From: Betaproteobacteria bacterium
GTDB taxonomy: Bacteria; Pseudomonadota; Gammaproteobacteria; Burkholderiales; Casimicrobiaceae
NCBI GenBank assembly: GCA_013298695.1
Contig: JAAFIS010000003.1
Coordinates: forward strand, 1-64,000
Direction of reading: 5' to 3'
DNA: 64,000 nucleotides
Below, piece after piece: positions 15,803-24,663 of the stretch. Numbering within the stretch: the first letter of the stretch is position 1; the number at the start of each line of letters is the position of its first letter. The notes under the pieces were generated by a model, which had not been told where the DNA came from, ran no database searches, and was given only the letters and a program-made list of their open reading frames with translations. A program made the position numbers and the translations under genes.

Positions 15803-18538
15803 CTACTTTGCGCTCGCCTTCTTCTTGTCGCCCGCTTTCACCACCGAGAGCCGCGCCGGATCAACATACTTTTTGAACGCGGCCTGTGCTTGCTCGGGTG
15901 TGACGGCTTGTACTTTCGCCAGAAACGCTTCGAAATCAGCGAATGTCAAACCGCGATCAAGTCGATCAATCCACATCGACGCGACAGCGCCATCGCTTGC
16001 ATACTGTTGATCGTAGTTCGCGCGTGCGCCAGACTTCACACGATCAATTTCGTCTTTCGTGAAGCCTTTATCGCGCGCCAAATTGATTTCTTCAAACACG
16101 GCCTTCTCATACTTTTCTACGTTTTGCGGCGCGACGATGCCATCCACGCCCCAGCTCGCGACTGCTTCATAAATGCCAGCCCCGAAACTCGCGCTGATCG
16201 AATAGCTCAACCCGTCGGTCACGCGCACGCGCTTGGTTAAACGGCTGTCAAAGCTGCCAGAGCCCATTGCTTCGTTGGCGACCCAAAGCGCAGGGTAATC
16301 TGGCTCATCGCGTTTGAGCGCGAAGTTCAACCGCATGCTGACCACGGCGTTTTCTTTGTCAGGCGTATCGATCCATTCGTTGATTGGAGAGGGCGTGGCT
16401 AATCTCGACGGCACGCGCGCGTAAGGCGTGGGAGATTTCCAATCGCCAAACAACTTGTTGACGAGTGTCGTGATTTCCTTAGGATCAAAGTCGCCGACGA
16501 TGACGATGTTGCCAACGCTTGCGCCAGAGAAATCGCGATACGCCTTCACGAGATCATCGCGCTTTGCGTTTTTGTAATAGGCGCTGATTTCATCCAGCGA
16601 TTGATGCGCCGATGGATGATTTTTTGGATACGCGTTGAAATGTTCGCCTATGCGCTGGTTAACCAACGTGCCCGGGTCAGACTTGGCCAGCTCGATCCCC
16701 GCAGCCGTTTCGCGCTTGATTTGTTCTAACTCTGATTCTGGAAAATTGGGTTCACGCAACACGTGCGCTGCAAGCTCGAGCGCACCCGCAAGTTCGCCGC
16801 GCGTCGTCTCGAACCCCGTCACGCCGCCTCGCAGTTTGCGCTTTTGAAATTCATCCGCTAACTGTGCGCGGGTGAATTTAGTGGTGCCGCGCGACAGCAT
16901 TGATAGCGCAGCGCCAAGATCAGCAGATCGTCCGGTTAGCGTCGTTTCGTTTCCGTTTTTGAAGTTAATGCGAACCTGCACCGTTTCTCCGCGCGTTTTC
17001 TTCGGCAATAGCGCGAGTTTGACGTCGCCCATTTGCGCAAACTGTGTCCGCGCATCGATGTTTTTTGCAGTAGCTTCAAACGCCTCACCGAGCGCGACTT
17101 GCACCGCTGGTTTCCAGTCGGCGAGTACGGTCTTGGCGTCGGGCGACGCCGCTATTTCTGCGCGCTTGGGATCGTTTTCGGGTAAGAAGGTCGCCGTGGT
17201 GCGGTTGTCGCGAATAAAGTATTTCGCAGCAACGCGTTGCACGTCTTGCGCAGTAACCTTGGCTAGTGCATCGCGTGCGTAGAAAAACAAACGCCAATCA
17301 CCGAGCGAAATGTATTGCGACAATCCGAGCCCGACGCGATCGGCTTGCGCGAGCGTCGCTTCAAAACCGTTGTCAATAATCTGCTTTGTGCGCGCCATTT
17401 CTTCTGCGCTCGGCGCGGTGCTCGCAAACGTCTCTACTTCACGAAGCAATTCTTCGCGAACAGCATCGGCGTTTTCGCCAGCCTTTTGAACCGCAATAAA
17501 AATCGTGGGGTACGGGTCAACATAGCCGAGTGTTTGCGCGCCCGTGGCGATGGCCTTTTGCGTATCCACCAACTTTTTGTGCAACCGACCGGACGGCGTG
17601 TGTCCTAGGATCAATGACGCAAACGAAAGCGCGGTCGAATCGGGGTGCAACGAACCCGGCACTTTGTACGCGGCCGCATGAAACTGAATTTCGCCTTTTC
17701 GTCGAACGACAACGTGGCGCTCACCGTCTTGGGTGGGCTCGATCGTGTTGATTTTTGGCAACACGCGCGCAGGCTTTGCGATCAGACCGAACTCGCGAGC
17801 GATCTCGCTAAGTGCAAGCGCAGGCTCGAACTTGCCAGCAACGAGCAACACTGCATTATCAGGCTGGTAGTACGTCTTGTAGAAAGCGCGAAGCTTCTCG
17901 ATATCAACGCCTTCGATATCGCCGCGATTACCAATCGGAAGTTTTGCGTAGTTATGCCAATCGTAGGCGACACCAAACAGGCGCTTGAACATCACCTGCG
18001 CGGGCTGATTTTCACCCGCTTCATATTCATTGCGAACGACGGTGAACTCTTTGTCAAGCTCTTCTTTTTTCAAAAAAGAATTCACCATGCGGTCTGCTTC
18101 GAGGCGGATCGCAAACTTCAAATTGTCATCGCTTGCGGGAAACACGCCAAAATAATTGGTGATGTCGGTGCGCGTGATTGCGTTTCGTTGCGCGCCGCGC
18201 TTGCTGTATTCCGCGTCAACGTCCGGCACTTTGGGCGAACCTTTGAATAGCATGTGTTCAAGCAAATGCGCTTGACCGGTTTCGCCGTAGTTTTCGTGAC
18301 GCGAGCCGACAAGATAGGTGATGTTTACCGTCAACTTAGCTTGCGCCTGATCGGGAAACAACAGCACCGTGAGCCCGTTGGGCAACCGGTATTCGCTGAT
18401 GCCGCCGACTGTAGGCCCAGCAACAACGCCGCGCGGCACGTCAAAGGCAAACGTTGTGGGGCTGAGCGAAAAGACGGCCGTGCTCGCGGCGATAATGATT
18501 GCAGCGAACCCGCGCCGCGCACCCGATAACTTGAACAT
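15803..18538 (-). CDS. M16 family zinc metallopeptidase (secreted, double-length)
   Basis: A 911-residue protein with an N-terminal signal (about residues 10-32). It contains an active M16 half with the inverted zinc motif HLLEH (His91, Glu94, His95) and the distal glutamate in RNEYEAGENQP near 170. The second half repeats the fold (from about 470) without the motif. This two-domain layout is that of pitrilysin-like processing peptidases that degrade peptides in the periplasm or at the outer membrane. It ends 26 nt from the convergent oxidoreductase gene. Confidence 0.92.
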   Translation of the reverse strand: MFKLSGARRGFAAIIIAASTAVFSLSPTTFAFDVPRGVVAGPTVGGISEYRLPNGLTVLLFPDQAQAKLTVNITYLVGSRHENYGETGQAHLLEHMLFKGSPKVPDVDAEYSKRGAQRNAITRTDITNYFGVFPASDDNLKFAIRLEADRMVNSFLKKEELDKEFTVVRNEYEAGENQPAQVMFKRLFGVAYDWHNYAKLPIGNRGDIEGVDIEKLRAFYKTYYQPDNAVLLVAGKFEPALALSEIAREFGLIAKPARVLPKINTIEPTQDGERHVVVRRKGEIQFHAAAYKVPGSLHPDSTALSFASLILGHTPSGRLHKKLVDTQKAIATGAQTLGYVDPYPTIFIAVQKAGENADAVREELLREVETFASTAPSAEEMARTKQIIDNGFEATLAQADRVGLGLSQYISLGDWRLFFYARDALAKVTAQDVQRVAAKYFIRDNRTTATFLPENDPKRAEIAASPDAKTVLADWKPAVQVALGEAFEATAKNIDARTQFAQMGDVKLALLPKKTRGETVQVRINFKNGNETTLTGRSADLGAALSMLSRGTTKFTRAQLADEFQKRKLRGGVTGFETTRGELAGALELAAHVLREPNFPESELEQIKRETAAGIELAKSDPGTLVNQRIGEHFNAYPKNHPSAHQSLDEISAYYKNAKRDDLVKAYRDFSGASVGNIVIVGDFDPKEITTLVNKLFGDWKSPTPYARVPSRLATPSPINEWIDTPDKENAVVSMRLNFALKRDEPDYPALWVANEAMGSGSFDSRLTKRVRVTDGLSYSISASFGAGIYEAVASWGVDGIVAPQNVEKYEKAVFEEINLARDKGFTKDEIDRVKSGARANYDQQYASDGAVASMWIDRLDRGLTFADFEAFLAKVQAVTPEQAQAAFKKYVDPARLSVVKAGDKKKASAK

Positions 18539-18653
18539 ATCAATCCTCGTGACTTAATAAACTCACGATAACGATAGGCGGTTTCGCGGCGTTTTGGCGC
18601 GACATTGCGACGAGCTGCGCACTAATGGATTAGCTTGTGGCTCAGGCCTTAGA

Positions 18654-18738
18654 GCCCCGTAGCATAGGGAATAAATGCTCAGTTACGCTAATAATCAACG
18701 TAAATCTAATTCTGCACTACCGCCCAATAATATTGGGC
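18654..18738. repeat. Paired-hairpin element, near-copy with one extra base
   Basis: The right hairpin is the best in the window: GCCCAATAATATTGGGC at 18722-18738. A weaker left partner GCCCCGTAGCATAGGGA lies at 18654-18670, giving an offset of 68 instead of 67. It sits in the AT-rich 225-nt gap behind the M16 gene. A separate hairpin GGCTC-N8-GAGCC lies just upstream at 18640-18657. Confidence 0.55.
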
Positions 18739-18763
18739 GATAAGTGCTAGAGCCACATGCCGA

Positions 18764-19885
18764 TTATCCAGGCTGCCGCGCAGCGGCAACGTTTCGCGCA
18801 AGTGGTTCGTATTTGCCGTCACCCAAAACAAATCGCGCTAGCCCGAACGCTCGCGCTACCGCAACCGCGCTCACGCGACGGGGTTGACCCGTTCGATCGC
18901 GCTCTTGTCCGAAGCCGGAGCGCGTGTTGTTGGCGATCTGAATGACGCCTGTTGCATTGACTCGCGTTTCGAGCCAAGCCAGCGCGCGTCGTACCGAAGG
19001 CTCGATCGCGCGACGCGCATCCGCGGTTGCGACGTGATCGTGATAGCGCAGCAAATACACCAGCGCTTCGCCGTGAAAACTCACGTCGAATCCTGCGCGC
19101 TCCGGAAAGTAACCTGCCGCATTTTGTTTGGCAATGCCGTCGCGAATCCATTGTTCGCCAGCGGCGGCAAGCGCGGGATCGTTGACAACACGAGCCGCCG
19201 CGCCAAGCGCGTAACCGGTCAAAAAATATCGCGAAGTGAACGCATCGTTAGCGGGCTTTGCGGCGGCCATGTTGTTTGCCGTGCCGAGCCAACGCGCAGC
19301 GAGAGCGAGCTTCGGCCGCATCGTTGCGATGCGACCCGAAAAGTCGCGCGCGAAACCGGAGGTTTCGAGCAGCCAAATTGAGTGCGCAACGCCTGCAACA
19401 TAATAGGCGGTGGAAATGTAGTTGTCTTTACAAGGAAAGCTACCGTCGGGCGACTGTTGTTGAAAGCCCCATTCGAATGCGCGAAGGCCAGCGTCGATCA
19501 AATCAACGCGGTTTCGGTTTACGCCAGCGCCAATGATGGTGTCGCCAAAACGCTGTTCTTCGATGTACCAATCGCCGCCTTTGCGCGCGGCGGCTTCCCA
19601 TCCGCGGTTCACGCCCATCGCACCGCTGCGCTCCACTTGCTGCAATAGCGCGTCGCCATTTTTGTAGTACGTGTCGGCGAGAAAGGCGCTGCGCTCAAAC
19701 GCAATATCTTGCCCTTGACCAGCGGCTCTCCAGTCTACTTCGTCAGTTCGCGAAGGCGGCGTGCCCGTTGGACGCTGTGCGCTGGTTTGCCCGCTGGGCG
19801 TTGAAGGACCGTAGTTGCGGGGCGGCTCAACCGTCGCGCAGCCACTCATCAGAACCAAAGTTAAAAGAGCGAGTGATCGAATCAT
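18764..19885 (-). CDS. Predicted lipoprotein, possible alpha/alpha-barrel
   Basis: A 373-residue protein with a lipoprotein signal: MIRSLALLTLVLMSGC, lipobox LMSGC with Cys16. A Pro/Ser/Thr-rich linker (about 20-50) is followed by a domain rich in Trp and alanine helices with recurring GWEAAARKGGDWY, FEWGFQQQSPDGSFPC and YLLRYHDH patterns. The spacing of helices suggests a six-hairpin or alpha/alpha-toroid fold, as in polysaccharide-active enzymes. I do not recognise a specific family and no catalytic site can be named. It ends in the AT-rich gap with the near-copy element and precedes the M16 gene on the same strand. Confidence 0.65.
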   Translation of the reverse strand: MIRSLALLTLVLMSGCATVEPPRNYGPSTPSGQTSAQRPTGTPPSRTDEVDWRAAGQGQDIAFERSAFLADTYYKNGDALLQQVERSGAMGVNRGWEAAARKGGDWYIEEQRFGDTIIGAGVNRNRVDLIDAGLRAFEWGFQQQSPDGSFPCKDNYISTAYYVAGVAHSIWLLETSGFARDFSGRIATMRPKLALAARWLGTANNMAAAKPANDAFTSRYFLTGYALGAAARVVNDPALAAAGEQWIRDGIAKQNAAGYFPERAGFDVSFHGEALVYLLRYHDHVATADARRAIEPSVRRALAWLETRVNATGVIQIANNTRSGFGQERDRTGQPRRVSAVAVARAFGLARFVLGDGKYEPLARNVAAARQPG

Positions 19886-19920
19886 GGCTGAATTATCGTC
19901 GCAATGCGAGCGTGCACCGC

Positions 19921-20391
19921 TTAGGATGGTTGCGTGCTGCGCGAGTCTCGCTGCTTTTTGGTAGCTTTAGGTTTCGCCGCTTTTTTCACGGTGACTTTTG
20001 GCGTTGTTTTCTTCTTCGCGAGTTTTTCCGCTGCGGCTTTTTCTTTCGCCGCTCGCTTATCCGCAGCGGCCTGCGCACGTCGAACTTCCGAACGCTCTTT
20101 CGCCTCCGCACTCTGCCGTGAGGCAATTTTGCGGTCGACAGCCGCTTGATCTTGTTTCAGCTGGCGCGCAGCCTGCTCGGATCGTGCGCGCTGTTCGGGC
20201 GTTTCCTGAGCAACGACGCTCGATGCGCCCACCGCGCAAGGTTTCTCAGAGTAGCTCACCGCGCCGTTTACGTCACAGCGGTACGTGGTTTGTGCATTTG
20301 CAACCGGTGAAACGCCGACAATCCAAGCCAACGCTGAGATCGTACTTATCGCTAGCGAAGCGCTAACACTGGTTGCTCGAATCGTTCTCAT
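19921..20391 (-). CDS. DUF4124 domain-containing secreted protein
   Basis: A 156-residue protein with a signal peptide (about 1-33, ending VANA). The short DUF4124 motif QTTYRCDVNGAVSYSEKPC is at about 34-52. The rest is a charged, coiled-coil-like Ala/Lys/Arg/Gln region (EQRARSEQAARQLKQD) and a very basic Lys/Pro/Thr tail. DUF4124 proteins are common in beta/gammaproteobacteria and of unknown role, probably periplasmic. The basic tail could bind nucleic acid or cell wall. It sits 34 nt upstream-side of the esterase gene, on the same strand. Confidence 0.8.
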   Translation of the reverse strand: MRTIRATSVSASLAISTISALAWIVGVSPVANAQTTYRCDVNGAVSYSEKPCAVGASSVVAQETPEQRARSEQAARQLKQDQAAVDRKIASRQSAEAKERSEVRRAQAAADKRAAKEKAAAEKLAKKKTTPKVTVKKAAKPKATKKQRDSRSTQPS

Positions 20392-20425
20392 ATCTATTTG
20401 GCCGAAAGGCGACCCGCAAACGGGG

Positions 20426-22156
20426 TCAATCCTCGTATTTTGCCGCGCAGAAGACGGGTCCCTCCGCCGACCACTCGGCGGTGAACGTGGAACGCGCCAA
20501 AAGACCCTCGGTAAGGTAGATGTGATTGACTAAATTAGTGTTGAACAACCGGTGCACTTTGACCATATCGGCAGGGCAGCTGGTTGCCGTCCCCGAGCTT
20601 GCCACCGGCTGCGCTCGCATCACGATGCCTTCATCTCGTGCCCAGGGTTGTGCGCGCACGAGGTCACACTCAGCGGGCGAGATCGAATAAAAATGCGTGT
20701 TCAGGCGCGCGTTGTCTTTGCCCCAGAATCTGCACATCGGCGTGCCAAGCGCGCTGTCGGTGCGAAAGGTTGCAAAACGGTGTCCCGTTCGCTGCCACAG
20801 CGCTGGAAAGCTATCGAGCAGTCCGATTTCCGCCGCAATGCCAGTCATGAAATATTTGTTGGTTTCACGGCTCTGAAATTGCACCACTTCTAGCTCGTCG
20901 CGCGGACCCCACGCGAGCGTTTTGCGCTGCTGCACGCGATCATCCGCATTGCCGGTGAAGTTGGTGATTTGCGCAAACGTATCGCGATCGGCTTGATTGC
21001 GTGAGAGTTGCGCTTTGTAGAAAGCGAAGGTCCAGCCAAAAAGCTCTGGCGCGTCTTGTTCGCGCAGGCCGTGTGGCATGCCTTCGATAGTGACAAAGTA
21101 GCGCGAGCCGGCAAGCGCTTCAGTCATCTGAGTGCTGCGGCTGATTGGCGCAACGACATCGGCCGTACCGCCGAGCGCTAGAAACGGCACGCGTACTGAC
21201 TTCACACCTTGATTAGAGTCTCCGAACGCCGCCAAAAAACTGTATCCCGCAAAGGGCACATAACCGACCACCGCCTTGTAGCGAGGGTCGCGCACGATCA
21301 CGCGCTCACGGCCGCCCCAGCTCGCAGTCATCTTCGCACCCTGAACTAGCATCACCGCCATACCGCCAAGCGATGCGCCAAAGGCAACAATTTGGTCTTG
21401 ATCAACGGCGGCTTGGTAGCCGCTGCGCGCTAGTAAATTATCGAGCCCCTGCTTCAAACCAATCGCGCGGAGCGCCTGCATTTCCGCGATCTCTTCGTAT
21501 TGATTGAGCACGTATACAAAGTCGCTGAAATCCTCGACTTTGGTTCGCGCAAACCGAGCGTCCGCGTGGAACGGCGCGTAAACGATGTAGCCCTCAGCGG
21601 CGAAACGCGCAATCACTTGCAGATACGTGGTTTCCGAGGGCGCGCCACCCAGCCCGTGGCTCAACACAATGAGCGGCCATTTGCCATCGGCTGCATTGGG
21701 GTTCGCGCGAATGATCGGTGCGTCGTCGCCGCGCTCCATTTTTGGAATACGAGTGCCGTCGGGAAGCGTGTAGTCGGCGCGCGAATTGGCAGCGGTCGTT
21801 GGGTAACAAGCAATTGCGGCATACGGCACTTGCTTGCCGCCGTAGCGCTCAAACACGTCGATCTGCGACGCGGGCGGTACATTAAGCGCAAAGGTAAGCG
21901 CTTTCGTGGGGGACGCCAAGATATCGTTGATGTAGCGAACGCGCGACGAAGCGGGCGTGCCGTCGGCATATTGCGCCACCGATTCCCCGGATTGCAGCTT
22001 CGAGGTGTCTACTTCAATGTTTGAACAGCCCACTGCATATTGCCCCACAAGACTTGGGGGACTAGCTGAAAAAGCACTAACGTTGAATGACAACAAAAGA
22101 GCCGCTGTAGCCCAATTAAGGCGGGTTTTCAACGGGTGAGTTATTACTCCAAACAT
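20426..22156 (-). CDS. Secreted alpha/beta hydrolase with C-terminal DUF5648 domain
   Basis: A 576-residue protein with a signal peptide ending near SAFSA (residue 31). The hydrolase core has LSHGLGG (oxyanion loop, ~166-172), nucleophile elbow GASLGG with Ser262, an acid in GGTADVVAP (Asp332) and His362 in MPHG, as in dienelactone-hydrolase/PAF-acetylhydrolase-like esterases. From about 425 to the end is a DUF5648 repeat (NKYFMTG, RLNTHFYSISPAECDLV, NHIYLTE), a domain often found on secreted proteins. Oddity: the codons for residues 11-38, including the signal core, coincide with a paired-hairpin element (22043-22126). Confidence 0.85.
   Translation of the reverse strand: MFGVITHPLKTRLNWATAALLLSFNVSAFSASPPSLVGQYAVGCSNIEVDTSKLQSGESVAQYADGTPASSRVRYINDILASPTKALTFALNVPPASQIDVFERYGGKQVPYAAIACYPTTAANSRADYTLPDGTRIPKMERGDDAPIIRANPNAADGKWPLIVLSHGLGGAPSETTYLQVIARFAAEGYIVYAPFHADARFARTKVEDFSDFVYVLNQYEEIAEMQALRAIGLKQGLDNLLARSGYQAAVDQDQIVAFGASLGGMAVMLVQGAKMTASWGGRERVIVRDPRYKAVVGYVPFAGYSFLAAFGDSNQGVKSVRVPFLALGGTADVVAPISRSTQMTEALAGSRYFVTIEGMPHGLREQDAPELFGWTFAFYKAQLSRNQADRDTFAQITNFTGNADDRVQQRKTLAWGPRDELEVVQFQSRETNKYFMTGIAAEIGLLDSFPALWQRTGHRFATFRTDSALGTPMCRFWGKDNARLNTHFYSISPAECDLVRAQPWARDEGIVMRAQPVASSGTATSCPADMVKVHRLFNTNLVNHIYLTEGLLARSTFTAEWSAEGPVFCAAKYED
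22043..22126. repeat. Paired-hairpin 64-nt element inside a coding start, copy 3
   Basis: Left hairpin CCCCACAAGACTTGGGG at 22043-22059, right hairpin GCCCAATTAAGGCGGGT at 22110-22126, with 50 nt between. The inner arms CTTGGGG and GCCCAAT span 64 nt. On the coding (minus) strand it encodes the signal-peptide region of the esterase. CGCTGTAGCCCAATTAA closely matches CGCTGTCGCCCAATTAA in the copy at 36656-36739. Confidence 0.6.
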
Positions 22157-22279
22157 TGCAATCTCCTAATGCTCAAATCCAAGAAGCGATGAGCTGGAGC
22201 CCAGCGCAATCGCTCCATTTCACAACGGATGAAGCGGGTGGCGCGTAGGACAAAAACGCAACTTTGTGTCGGTGCTGCG

Positions 22280-24469
22280 TCAGCCCGCATGCGATAGCTG
22301 CGAATTTCCAGCACGCGACCGTATGACTTGCGAGATCAGCATTGGTGCCGCAATCGCGATTCCCACAGCCAGCATGGTCGCGCCAGGAGCTATCAACACA
22401 AGCGCTGCAACAAAAGCGAGCGCTCGCTCCCAGCCTTTCATCTCAACCAACAAATAGCGCGACATGGTCGCCGCGAGCAGCATTACGCTGCAAATACAGG
22501 CGGTGAACACAATCGCGAACGCGCTCCAGGTGAAGCCTTTGGTCACCAGCAATAGCGCGGGCGAAAACACGAAGATAAACGGCACCAGCGCTTTGCCGAT
22601 ACCCAGCCGAAACGCCGTGTTTCCTGTTTTGAAAGGATCGGAGTTCGCCATGCCTGCGGAGGCATACGCCGCGAGCGCAACGGGCGGCGTAATATCGGCG
22701 AGCACGCCGTAATAGAAAACAAAGAAATGCGCGACGATCGGCTCCACGCCCATTTGCACGAGCGCGGGCGCGGCAATCGTCACCATGATGATGTAGTTCG
22801 CAGTCGTCGGAATGCCGCAGCCCATGATGATGCACACGAGCCCGGTCATGAAGAGGGCGCATAGCAATTTCAACGCGGCGGTGCTTGCCATCCATGCGGG
22901 AAGAATGGTTGTGAAAAATTCCGCCATTGCACCAGCGGAGGAATTCACGATGTAGCTCACCTTGAAGCCGACACCGGTCAACGTGACCACGCCGATTACC
23001 AAACCTACCGTGCCCGCCGCTGCGCCCACAGCGAGCGCGTACTTCGCACCGGTAGAGAACGCGTCAATCAATTCCGCACGGGTGAAACGCGCAGGCAGAT
23101 TGAGCATTTTGATCGCGAGAACCAGTGCGACTGCGCCGATCAAAAACAGAATGACGCCGTAGGTTTCGAGCTGACCTGAAATCACGATTGCGAGCGCCAC
23201 GTGGAGCGCCGCCATGATCCCAAGCGCGAGCGGCGTGTTGCCTTTCTCGCTCGTTGTCATCCCGACGATGATGCAGCTCGTGATGCCCGCGAATGCAGAC
23301 ACGTACGGCGTGAAGCCACTCATCAAGGTGCCGACGAGCAACACGAGCGGAATCAACGTCGGCCAACGTTTCTTGAAACTCTCGCGCACATTGGGCAACT
23401 CTTCCGCCGTGAGGCCACGCAATCCGGTGCGCTTCGCCTCAAAATGCACCTGCCAAAACACGCCAAAGAAATGCATGAACGCGGGCAAGATCGCTGCCAT
23501 CACAATCGTCGAATACGGAAGCGCGAGAAATTCAATCATCAAAAACGCAGCCGCACCCATGATCGGCGGCGTGATTTGTCCACCCGTCGACGCTGCTGCC
23601 TCTACCGCACCCGCGAAATGGCGCGGATAGCCGATGCGAATCATCGCGGGAATCGTGAGCGAACCGACCGTCACTGCATTTGCAACGGAAGAACCCGAAA
23701 GCATGCCGAACATGGCCGAACCAAATACGCTCACTTTAGCTGGGCCGCCTGCGTATTTGCCTGCCACCGATGAAGCAACATCCAGAAAAAGTTGTCCGAG
23801 ACCGATGCGCGTCGCCAGTACGCCAAACAACACGAAGTGAAATACGTAAGTTGCAACTACGCCGACCGCGATGCCGTACACGCCTTGACTCGTTAAGTAT
23901 TGATGATTAACGACTGAGGACCAGCTCGCGCCTGCGTGTTTGAGCAAGCCCGGGAAGTAAGGGCCGAAGAGCGCGTACAACATAAAAATCGACGCGATGA
24001 TCGGCAGCGGCCAACCCATCGAACGTCGCGTGGCTTCGAGCAGCAATACGATCATGATCGTTCCCATCACCACGTCCATCGTGTCGGGATTGCCGATGCG
24101 AAACGCAAGATCGTCGAACACATACGGGATGTAGAGCGAGGCCGCAACCGCGAGCAGCGCGAGGATCCAATCGTAGAGCGGCAATCCAAATGGATGATGC
24201 CAACTCGACTCACTCTGCGCTTGCGTTTTTTTGTTAAACGCGAACACCAAAAAAATCAAACCGAGCACAAACGCCAAATGCACACCGCGATGCGTCGCTT
24301 CACGCAACAGCCCGAATCCTGCTGTGTAGTAGTGGAAGATCGACAGCGCGATCAACAAAAACGTAACGGTTTTCAGCGCGATATTCGCCATCGGGCGAAA
24401 CCGCATCTCACTATCGTATTTCGATTCAAGTTCGGCGACGGCTTTGTCGTCAATGGCGGCGGTGGTCAT
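22280..24469 (-). CDS. TRAP transporter permease, fused DctQ/DctM type
   Basis: A 729-residue integral membrane protein: four N-terminal helices of the DctQ type, then about twelve of the large DctM subunit, joined in one chain as is usual for TAXI-type TRAP systems. Recognisable blocks are FGSAMFGMLSGSSVANAVTVGS, EAAASTGGQITPPIMGAAAF and GCGIPTTANYI. It imports organic acids using a sodium gradient; the substrate is unknown. The ATG at 24469 (MTTAAIDD) is chosen over 24535, since the added residues would be read from a repeat. The binding protein gene lies upstream on the same strand, with a terminator hairpin between. Confidence 0.93.
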   Translation of the reverse strand: MTTAAIDDKAVAELESKYDSEMRFRPMANIALKTVTFLLIALSIFHYYTAGFGLLREATHRGVHLAFVLGLIFLVFAFNKKTQAQSESSWHHPFGLPLYDWILALLAVAASLYIPYVFDDLAFRIGNPDTMDVVMGTIMIVLLLEATRRSMGWPLPIIASIFMLYALFGPYFPGLLKHAGASWSSVVNHQYLTSQGVYGIAVGVVATYVFHFVLFGVLATRIGLGQLFLDVASSVAGKYAGGPAKVSVFGSAMFGMLSGSSVANAVTVGSLTIPAMIRIGYPRHFAGAVEAAASTGGQITPPIMGAAAFLMIEFLALPYSTIVMAAILPAFMHFFGVFWQVHFEAKRTGLRGLTAEELPNVRESFKKRWPTLIPLVLLVGTLMSGFTPYVSAFAGITSCIIVGMTTSEKGNTPLALGIMAALHVALAIVISGQLETYGVILFLIGAVALVLAIKMLNLPARFTRAELIDAFSTGAKYALAVGAAAGTVGLVIGVVTLTGVGFKVSYIVNSSAGAMAEFFTTILPAWMASTAALKLLCALFMTGLVCIIMGCGIPTTANYIIMVTIAAPALVQMGVEPIVAHFFVFYYGVLADITPPVALAAYASAGMANSDPFKTGNTAFRLGIGKALVPFIFVFSPALLLVTKGFTWSAFAIVFTACICSVMLLAATMSRYLLVEMKGWERALAFVAALVLIAPGATMLAVGIAIAAPMLISQVIRSRAGNSQLSHAG

Positions 24470-24492
24470 TCGTGTCCCCTTTGTTTGTTCGT

Positions 24493-24515
24493 TCCCTCCC
24501 GTTGAAGGGGGAGGA
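24493..24515. repeat. REP-like palindrome
   Basis: TCCCTCCCGTTGAAGGGGGA and a few following bases form a short palindrome just upstream of the TRAP permease start. It resembles the Pro/Gly-coding repeat found inside the hydrolase at 37147-37183. Confidence 0.5.
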
Positions 24516-24521
24516 GCACGC

Positions 24522-24550
24522 AAAAAAGGCCGCATGCGGGCGGCCTTTTC
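24522..24550 (-). terminator. Intrinsic terminator between TRAP binding protein and permease
   Basis: Arms AAGGCCGC and GCGGCCTT flank ATGCGG. A-runs on one side and T-runs on the other make it work in either direction. On the minus strand it lies after the TAXI binding-protein gene and before the permease, so it may let only part of the transcription reach the permease. Confidence 0.75.
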
Positions 24551-24557
24551 TTCAATT

Positions 24558-24660
24558 CGTCATTCCCGCAGACACAGGAACGGACGACGTCAAAACGCGA
24601 GCGAGTGAAACATTGCAGCGATTCTTCAACTATGGATTCCCGCCTTCGCGGGAACGACAA
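24558..24660. repeat. Inverted REP-like pair (CGTCATTCCCGC type)
   Basis: GTCATTCCCGC near 24559 and TTCCCGCCTTCGCGGGAACGAC near 24639-24660 are members of a common proteobacterial intergenic palindrome. They lie in the gap between the TAXI gene and the terminator. Confidence 0.6.
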
Positions 24661-24663
24661 CAG

